DNA from: Limnoperna fortunei
Taxonomy: Eukaryota > Mollusca > Bivalvia > Mytilida > Modiolidae
Assembly: GCA_944474755.1 (NCBI GenBank)
Contig: OX104122.1
Coordinates: 25,569,714 to 25,633,713, forward strand
Direction of reading: 5' to 3'
Length of the DNA stretch: 64,000 nucleotides
Positions within the stretch are counted from its first letter, which is position 1. Each line of letters begins with the position of its first letter. A program made the position numbers and the translations under genes. Below are positions 62,301-64,000 of this stretch, piece after piece. The notes under the pieces were generated by a model. The model had not been told where the DNA came from and did no database searches. It was given only the letters and a program-made list of their open reading frames with translations.

Positions 62301-62669
62301 AAATATTGTTTTTGCTATTTCTTTTTATAATATTGAATTTAAAATATAAAAATTGTTTTCAATTGTTGAATATACACGTAGATGACTCTTGATAGGTCTA
62401 CACTGTACATATATCAACTGCTTCATGTTTTATTAGCGTAAACCGAATCAAAAATCAGATATATCCAATTATCTAACCAGACATTGAAAACAATCCTTAA
62501 TGAACTTTTCTTGACTTACTAATACATCCATCACCACTTATCATATTCCAGTAACCAGGGATACACATGTCACATTTAGCTCCACCCACTCCAGGTTTAC
62601 AGACACATTTATTGGTTGCTGGATGACACCTGTTGTTTTCTGTACCAATCGGATTACATGTACACTCTT
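36689..62669 (-). CDS. Agrin-like proteoglycan, C-terminal portion (20 exons; 5' end outside window)
   Basis: Exons in transcript order: 62669-62520, 61452-61309, 59604-59362, 58902-58773, 57748-57626, 57070-56921, 55390-55189, 54292-54080, 53273-53137, 51439-51332, 49771-49640, 49058-48936, 47783-47666, 46528-46411, 45590-45470, 44405-44219, 43104-43023, 39611-39372, 37651-37548, 36840-36689. Each has AG/GT borders and, apart from two noted problems, phases agree; most domain borders are phase 1. Domain order is laminin-EGF x2, follistatin/Kazal, Ser/Thr linker, EGF x2, LamG, EGF x2, LamG, EGF, LamG. Among known families this order fits agrin, an extracellular heparan-sulfate proteoglycan of basement membranes whose LamG domains bind alpha-dystroglycan and, in vertebrates, LRP4. 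Perlecan also ends LamG/EGF but lacks Kazal domains. No SEA domain is visible. The single-base excess in the 45470-45590 exon is either an assembly error or a disabling change. Confidence 0.88.
37548..37651 (-). CDS. Agrin exon: LamG3, third part
   Basis: This 104-bp exon enters in phase 2 and leaves in phase 1. It encodes RHEREGTLQVDDELP and TQLDTNGILLIG, continuing the LamG strand before the final turn. In vertebrate agrin the alternatively spliced z inserts lie in LamG3; no obvious microexon is recognisable here. Confidence 0.85.
37930..38395. mobile_element. Pearl-like element, copy 2, with terminal hairpin
   Basis: Two direct core copies (38008-38115, 38160-38285) each contain CCAATTATCTCCCCTGAATA and CAAAATCTGTCAA(A/G)CGG, then TTTAGGAGGAG. 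A GACA microsatellite (38312-38342) follows, and then TATACCCCCAAACAAG with its inverse GCGGGGGGTATA, a terminal stem-loop. Confidence 0.75.
38690..38945. mobile_element. Pearl-like element, copy 3, one core
   Basis: Begins CAGTATACCCCGC, carries GGAAAACAGGAAGTAGAT, AGACCTGAAAT and AGTAGTTGCTGAGAAAACTT, then GGATGGACGGACAGACAGGG and a GTATACCCTCCTCATCTTGG end. Confidence 0.6.
39130..39335. repeat. About 20-bp minisatellite
   Basis: Units of TGCACTGTGTATAGAAAAGG type, about ten copies with substitutions, in the intron next to the central LamG3 exon. Confidence 0.85.
39372..39611 (-). CDS. Agrin exon: LamG3, central part
   Basis: This 240-bp, phase 2-2 exon encodes KYYLKFRTLKNDGLLLYQNG, GDYLALAIVEGKVEFSYNLG and RIVDDGRWHVISAER, the core of a LamG domain. 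The DGRWH strand is the usual LamG hallmark. Confidence 0.9.
39725..42888. mobile_element. 3.2-kb element with terminal inverted repeats in last large agrin intron
   Basis: TACAGTACAGTCAACGTGAT then GCTGTGATTTTCC at the left is mirrored by GGAAAATCACAGCATTCCAT then TGACTGTGCTGTA at the right. Subterminal zones on both sides contain inverted CCACGCAAA(T)TTTGCG motifs. The interior is AT-rich; its longest frames (for example 40589-40900, 103 residues) show no transposase motif. Target duplication is ambiguous (possibly TTA). Confidence 0.65.
43023..43104 (-). CDS. Agrin exon: LamG3, N-terminal part
   Basis: This 82-bp exon enters in phase 1 and leaves in phase 2. It encodes RPLLFDGETILQYSNEISE, the beginning of LamG3. 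The next intron (about 3.4 kb) is largely filled by the TIR element at 39725-42888. Confidence 0.82.
43495..43755 (+). repeat. Dispersed foldback-like repeat, copy 2
   Basis: TTTGCAGTATTTTCCTTTGA, CACCTCACTCTACTAACGCG, GTCAAGAAGTTGTTAAGTAA, CTCGATGCATTTTCTCGTCA and ACACATCTCGTTTCA, in the same order as copy 1. Confidence 0.75.
44219..44405 (-). CDS. Agrin exon: end of LamG2 plus EGF domain
   Basis: This 187-bp exon enters in phase 0 and leaves in phase 1. It encodes MYINGRLYDDLITSST, closing LamG2, then an EGF: PPCNVNPCLNGGIC and VECKCPAKFIGVKCEK. A single EGF before the last LamG matches agrin. Confidence 0.9.
44690..45460. repeat. Intronic duplication of about 0.5 kb enclosing a 25-bp minisatellite
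   Basis: Segment 44690-44935 (AAATATCTGTTTACTGGCTC, TTAGCAATTGATGCTGGCAA) recurs at 45210-45450 with the same blocks. Between them, 44917-45165 holds about ten copies of a 25-bp unit AAGAATTTTCAAATACAATA plus TTCC(G/T). Confidence 0.8.
45470..45590 (-). CDS. Agrin exon: LamG2, fourth part, with single-base frameshift
   Basis: In phase 0 the exon opens GFLNELNLAKSVLYIGG, typical LamG, then the frame fails and meets a stop codon shortly after. In the +1 frame the homology resumes (FKSRFDVPVD, then NITQNFTGVIQR) and exits in phase 0, exactly what the next exon needs. The exon is 121 bp where 120 would be in frame; the excess lies in the CCC run at 45540-45542. The flanking splice sites are intact. 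An assembly or sequencing indel is the simplest reading; a true frameshift allele is the alternative. Confidence 0.82.
45655..45860. mobile_element. Pearl-like fragment
   Basis: ACATACCAAATATCAAAAGC, then GGATGGAGGGAAGCATGGAT, GGACGGACAGGCTGATCACT and AAGTGGCGGTGCC follow the family layout of core, tetranucleotide run and GC-rich end, with no intact terminal hairpin. Confidence 0.4.
46411..46528 (-). CDS. Agrin exon: LamG2, third part
   Basis: This 118-bp exon enters in phase 2 and leaves in phase 0. It encodes VIKLDKWHEVVIDKTKK and GSLLIDKNPRQNYTGEST, matching the W-H-x-V strand of LamG and one NYT sequon. A roughly 25-30-bp minisatellite (46585-46800) starts about 55 bp upstream of the acceptor. 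Confidence 0.87.
46585..46800. repeat. About 25-30-bp intronic minisatellite
   Basis: Units of GAGGACACTTCTGTTACTAT plus TTTTGG type, about eight diverged copies. Confidence 0.75.
46825..47010. mobile_element. Pearl-like core fragment
   Basis: AAACAGGAAGTAGGTGAGCA, ACAGACCTGAAATC and AGTAGTTGCTGAGAAAACTG match 38735-38850; no microsatellite is present here. Confidence 0.5.
47666..47783 (-). CDS. Agrin exon: LamG2, second part
   Basis: This 118-bp exon enters in phase 1 and leaves in phase 2. It encodes GLLFYASHYAGGNGDFISL and KIEFRFNMGSGTVVIV, typical LamG strands. The donor is GTAAGT and the acceptor TTTCAG. Confidence 0.88.
48366..48512. mobile_element. Small hairpin MITE
   Basis: CAGTTCTGCAGTG ... 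TCGTAAGTGTAAAA is mirrored by TTTTACACTTACGAATTTTT ... CACTGCTGAGCTG; about 145 bp. Confidence 0.6.
48660..48897. mobile_element. Pearl-like element with terminal hairpin
   Basis: CAAACAGGAAGTAGTTGTCC, GACAGGTCTGAAAGTC and TTTCTGAGAAAA match the core. The end is the stem-loop ATGCCCCCGGAC ... GTCGCGGGGGCAT at about 48870-48891. Confidence 0.6.
48936..49058 (-). CDS. Agrin exon: LamG2, N-terminal part
   Basis: This 123-bp, phase 1-1 exon encodes NIPEFQGNSSIEVPLGD and AMSFTIWFKTSKPNG, the opening strands of a LamG domain. The frame is open and continues into GLLFYAS in the next exon. Confidence 0.88.
49640..49771 (-). CDS. Agrin exon: EGF domain between LamG1 and LamG2 (second)
   Basis: This 132-bp, phase 1-1 exon encodes HDCGVVLNPCVMSNC, STCEVHQNAYKCIC and GEFCEFG. 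Two EGF modules between LamG1 and LamG2 match agrin. The first roughly 65 intron bases after the donor are repeated about 178 bp further into the intron. Confidence 0.85.
49909..50699. mobile_element. Foldback element, 791 bp, two long inverted arms
   Basis: GGATCTTACATTGGTACGAG at the left and CTCGTACCAACGTAAGATCC at the right, with inverted similarity over nearly the whole element (arms about 390 bp). TA at both borders. No coding capacity. It lies between agrin exons 49640-49771 and 51332-51439. Confidence 0.85.
51332..51439 (-). CDS. Agrin exon: EGF domain between LamG1 and LamG2 (first)
   Basis: This 108-bp, phase 1-1 exon encodes GECGSNSCNSLPCKYGGTC and YSCVCKPGFTG, a compact six-cysteine EGF. 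SINE sequence starts about 80 bp upstream of the acceptor. Confidence 0.87.
51521..51777 (-). repeat. tRNA-derived SINE copy
   Basis: Reverse complement of the family from GGTGTTTAATGCAACTTTCA to CCACTTGGCCACTGATGCCC, including GAGACTCGAACCC. Confidence 0.8.
51846..52529. mobile_element. Non-autonomous pogo/Tigger-like element, 684 bp
   Basis: Starts CAGTTGAACTTTGATGGCTC and ends with the inverse GAGCTACTGAAGTTCGACTG, flanked by TA on both sides. The CAGT(T/C)GAAC end and TA duplication fit the pogo branch of Tc1/mariner. No transposase frame. Confidence 0.7.
53137..53273 (-). CDS. Agrin exon: LamG1, C-terminal part
   Basis: This 137-bp exon enters in phase 2 and leaves in phase 1. It reads ELKIGFVGCIKTFQV and closes LamG1 with the usual F(V/T)GC motif and its conserved cysteine. 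A linker ending in phase 1 follows, which suits the next EGF exon. Confidence 0.88.
53355..53587 (-). repeat. tRNA-derived SINE copy
   Basis: TTTGTTGTTTAATGCCACTT to CCACTTGGCCACCAAGGCCC; the body is short and lacks part of the B-box zone. Confidence 0.8.
53795..53995. repeat. About 32-38-bp minisatellite
   Basis: Diverged units CCTCTACTCTGACACA(A/G)CT, then (A/G)TGGGGG, about six copies. Confidence 0.7.
54080..54292 (-). CDS. Agrin exon: LamG1, middle part
   Basis: This 213-bp, phase 2-2 exon encodes RFDVGGGPVTLR, HLTASRDGRDGKLIVD and DRPFYLGSAPND, the central strands of LamG1 including the FYLGS turn. It continues in phase into the exon at 53273. A SINE-interrupted repeat (about 54505-55045) lies in the intron just upstream. 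Confidence 0.9.
54505..55045 (-). repeat. Dispersed foldback-like repeat, copy 3, split by a SINE
   Basis: Inverted relative to copies 1 and 2: AAACTCGATGCATTTTCTCG ... TTGACTTAACGACATCTTGA on the left and GATCAAAGGAAAATACTGCA on the right, with the SINE between. Confidence 0.8.
54716..54981 (-). repeat. tRNA-derived SINE copy with target duplication
   Basis: A complete copy from TTTTGTTTGTTTGTTTGATG to CCACTCCGCCACTGAAGCCC. GCTAGAAGAGTG before and GCTAGTAGAGTG after form a 12-bp target duplication with one mismatch. Confidence 0.88.
55189..55390 (-). CDS. Agrin exon: LamG1, N-terminal part
   Basis: This 202-bp exon enters in phase 1 and leaves in phase 2. It encodes the first half of a laminin G sandwich, with the hallmark DGLLLYNSQ and GDFLMLALNDGFVEF. 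There is one N-glycosylation sequon (NGT). The next exon supplies the completing Arg codon and RFDVGGGP. Confidence 0.9.
55391..56200. other. Intronic DNA with diverged internal repeat
   Basis: Contains three diverged blocks of TAGGTCTTCATGC ... CTATCCAAA(G/C)TTTCA type (about 55700-56050). No exon recognised. Confidence 0.5.
56205..56620. repeat. About 22-bp intronic minisatellite
   Basis: Units of GGGCTGGTGATACCCTAGGG type, about 17 diverged copies, AAGGACTGG and AGAAGGCTGGGTAA variants intermixed. Confidence 0.85.
56921..57070 (-). CDS. Agrin exon: EGF domain before LamG1
   Basis: This 150-bp, phase 1-1 exon has an acidic leader (QPDSDTGGD) followed by DPCADNPCRNHGIC and RCLCPIGFSGPIC, a canonical six-cysteine EGF. 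The donor is GTTAGT. The exon sits directly before the first LamG domain, as in agrin. Confidence 0.88.
57626..57748 (-). CDS. Agrin exon: EGF/EB-like cysteine-rich module
   Basis: This 123-bp, phase 1-1 exon encodes NDICLHGNYCAASNSQC, then RQGICQCNQGYV and MECVG. The spacing resembles an EGF or EB module. It could splice directly from the Kazal exon (phase 1) as well as through unseen linker exons. Confidence 0.8.
58773..58902 (-). CDS. Probable agrin exon: Ser/Thr/Lys-rich linker
   Basis: This 130-bp stretch has a good acceptor (CTCCTCAG) and a donor (AAG|GTGATA). In phase with the preceding Kazal exon it encodes a low-complexity segment rich in Thr, Ser, Lys and Arg (for example KKTTSSMNGG and TKSTEKPQTR). 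Agrin has a Ser/Thr-rich, O-glycosylated linker here. The exon ends in phase 2, whereas the next recognised exon needs phase 1 and joining them gives an immediate stop. Either an exon is missing from my list, or this exon is alternative; read-through past its donor meets TGA after one more codon. Confidence 0.6.
59362..59604 (-). CDS. Agrin exon: follistatin/Kazal domain
   Basis: This 243-bp, phase 1-1 exon starts with a follistatin-like EGF segment (GTCDDLLCGLGGQC, then YCDCSNLGC) and continues into a Kazal core (VVCGSDGNTYTSECLLHRAEC, ending FGPCDG). The CGSDGxTYxxEC motif is the Kazal signature. In agrin this is the last Kazal domain, after the laminin-EGF pair. Protease-inhibitor activity cannot be inferred. 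Confidence 0.88.
59635..59820. repeat. About 18-bp intronic minisatellite
   Basis: Units of ACAGGTGGTCTAATTAG type, about ten copies. Confidence 0.8.
59822..60728. other. Intronic DNA, no exon recognised
   Basis: A minus-strand open frame at 60369-60623 shows no known domain and no paired splice sites in phase. Confidence 0.4.
60731..60943 (-). repeat. tRNA-derived SINE copy, head missing
   Basis: GGTGTTTAATGCCACTTTCA to AATCTCAGTGTTGACAGAGC; directly adjoins the next copy in the same orientation. Confidence 0.85.
60947..61214 (-). repeat. tRNA-derived SINE copy, complete
   Basis: TGATGTTTGTTTGAATGGTG to ACTACCTTAACTACTCTAAG and GAGGCCCC. Shares the GAGAGAACCCCGA variant with the copy at 60731, so the two are closely related. 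Confidence 0.85.
61309..61452 (-). CDS. Agrin exon: laminin-type EGF domain 2
   Basis: This 144-bp, phase 1-1 exon encodes CDCNPYGS, CICREGVRGLKCDQC and GLPVDRDGCIT, a second laminin-EGF repeat. Tandem laminin-EGF domains followed by a Kazal module are diagnostic of agrin's central region. A SINE copy (about 60947-61214) lies immediately downstream in the intron, within 100 bp of the donor. Confidence 0.85.
61453..62519. other. Agrin intron
   Basis: AT-rich; no additional exon or repeat recognised. Confidence 0.5.
62520..62669 (-). CDS. Agrin exon: laminin-type EGF domain 1
   Basis: This 150-bp, phase 1-1 exon reads EECTCNPIGTENNRC, then a CVCKPGVGG segment and CDMCIPGYW, the eight-cysteine pattern of a laminin-EGF domain. 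The acceptor is a pyrimidine-rich tract ending CAG; the donor is GTAAGT. It is the most 5' exon of the gene that I can identify; the stretch from 62670 to the window end shows no further exon. Confidence 0.85.
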
Positions 62670-64000
62670 CTGAAAGAAGAGAACAAATGTATTACCTGTA
62701 TAACCTGAATATTTAATGGACAAATTTTCTCCAAAAGTTGTTTATATATAGACCTTCCCTGAGTTTTTATCTGCTCCATTTGAGATTTTCCTCAAATCCT
62801 CGAGTTTTTCCTTAAAACTAAATTTTTCAGTAATCTGATTTGACTTGAGGAGACTGGGCCTTGGGCAGTTAAAAAAACAGTTAGAAAACTTCAATAAAAA
62901 CGACTTTCTTAAATATGCTAGAAAATTATATACTCCAAGGGATTTAACTGAAATGCAACTTGATCTAAGAAACAAAATTTTGAATCCCACACACAGGAGT
63001 AAAGAGTATAATTGCTAGTTTAACTTAAACAAACTATATAAAAAATTTTATAATTCCAGTTTTGTCATTGTTTAATTTTAATACAAGGTTTTACTGACAG
63101 GAAACCAGTCAACAGCATTTGTTGGTTTGTGTGAGTAATCTCCCTTTGTAATAATAAAAGTTTATAAATGTAACTGATTATCAATGCCAAACTAATTAAA
63201 TTATTTAACTTTTTTCTGGGTCATTTGAAAGTTTTTTTTCTTTTTTTTAAACAATCTGATACAAAATTCATTTGTACCTGCAAAAGTATTATAAAATAAA
63301 CAAAAATGTCATGGAACGGTACTGAAAAACACACCACAACAACAAAGAACGTGCGAGAAAGAAACACAACACACATGCAGCAGATATTTGAATTATATCT
63401 TATCCACGCAATTTGATGGACTATTTCCAACTAGAATGTTCCTGCAAAATACAAATAATTCAACACTATTTACATATAAATAACGACTGAATACACAATT
63501 GAAAGTAATTTTGTTATAGAAGTAAAAAATATAATATTCAAGTTCATGTATAGAAACAAACTGACTCATGTTAATTGTAAATCTGTATCTAGTTCTCATT
63601 TTATTTAATGCCATTCTTACATAATGGCCAATATGGAGCCATTTTCATATATATAGTATTTTTAATCTAGAGGAAAATTAAATACTGGGTCATTTTGTTT
63701 TTGTTCCAAATGCAATTAGGCACCAGTTCAAACATGTCAAATGAGAACCAGTGCATGTTATTGTATTAGAACAATCTTGAAATCACAATTTGTGTTGTAC
63801 AAATCAAGTTTAGCTTTATTTGTTTAGTATGCCAATAAACACAACTGGTTCCTAATTCATATTATGAATGAATGGTAACAGACAAGTTAAACCATCTCCA
63901 TCAGTTGGTTTTGTGTGTCCTCTCTGTGGTCCACATAGGGTGTAGTTTTGGAAAAAAAAGTCCACATTTGAGTATTTTTTGCATTACAGAAAAAGAGAAC
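62670..64000. other. Agrin intron or upstream region at window edge
   Basis: No Kazal or other agrin exon is visible, so this is read as the 3' part of a long intron. Open minus-strand frames here lack domains and splice-site support. Confidence 0.4.

Overview
This is intron-rich, repeat-dense animal DNA. The best-supported host gene is an agrin-type basement-membrane proteoglycan on the minus strand: 20 exons between 36689 and 62669, with GT/AG borders and mostly compatible phases. The repeat complement (tRNA-derived SINEs, pearl-like elements with a tetranucleotide microsatellite and a terminal hairpin, many MITEs, Tc1, Ty3/Gypsy and CR1/Jockey-like elements) suggests a lophotrochozoan, most likely a bivalve mollusc. 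That placement is inference; no rRNA or mitochondrial marker is present. There is no bacterial operon, phage or CRISPR content.

Left third (1-17.7 kb): a transposon graveyard. An L1-like LINE remnant on the minus strand (1-3270) is interrupted by a broken Tc1 copy (271-1797). A cluster of short TIR elements (about 3301-3829) follows. Next is a decayed Ty3/Gypsy element (3985-11275) with both LTRs, a 6-bp target duplication, a chromodomain-like segment and an extra zinc-finger ORF before the 3' LTR. Then comes a decayed CR1/Jockey-like LINE (about 12.9-16.0 kb), and then an inverted second cluster of the same TIR elements (17085-17640).

Middle (18.3-33 kb): a 5.1-kb satellite with a 118-bp unit made of five 21-28-bp submonomers, a short cysteine-rich reading frame abutting it, several MITEs, a second Tc1 copy in opposite orientation, and numerous SINE copies in otherwise AT-rich DNA. 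No host gene was recognised there.

Right half (33-64 kb): a 32-bp minisatellite (33.6-34.6 kb) lies beyond the agrin stop codon. Reading the minus strand from 62.7 kb down to 36.7 kb gives laminin-EGF x2, follistatin/Kazal, Ser/Thr-rich linker, EGF x2, LamG1, EGF x2, LamG2, EGF, LamG3, stop. This is the C-terminal two-thirds of agrin, without a visible SEA domain. The N-terminal part lies beyond the right edge. The introns hold minisatellites, SINEs, foldback and TIR elements.

Two anomalies in the gene stand out. One extra C in a LamG2 exon (45540-45542) breaks the frame, and the Ser/Thr-linker exon is out of phase with the next recognised exon.
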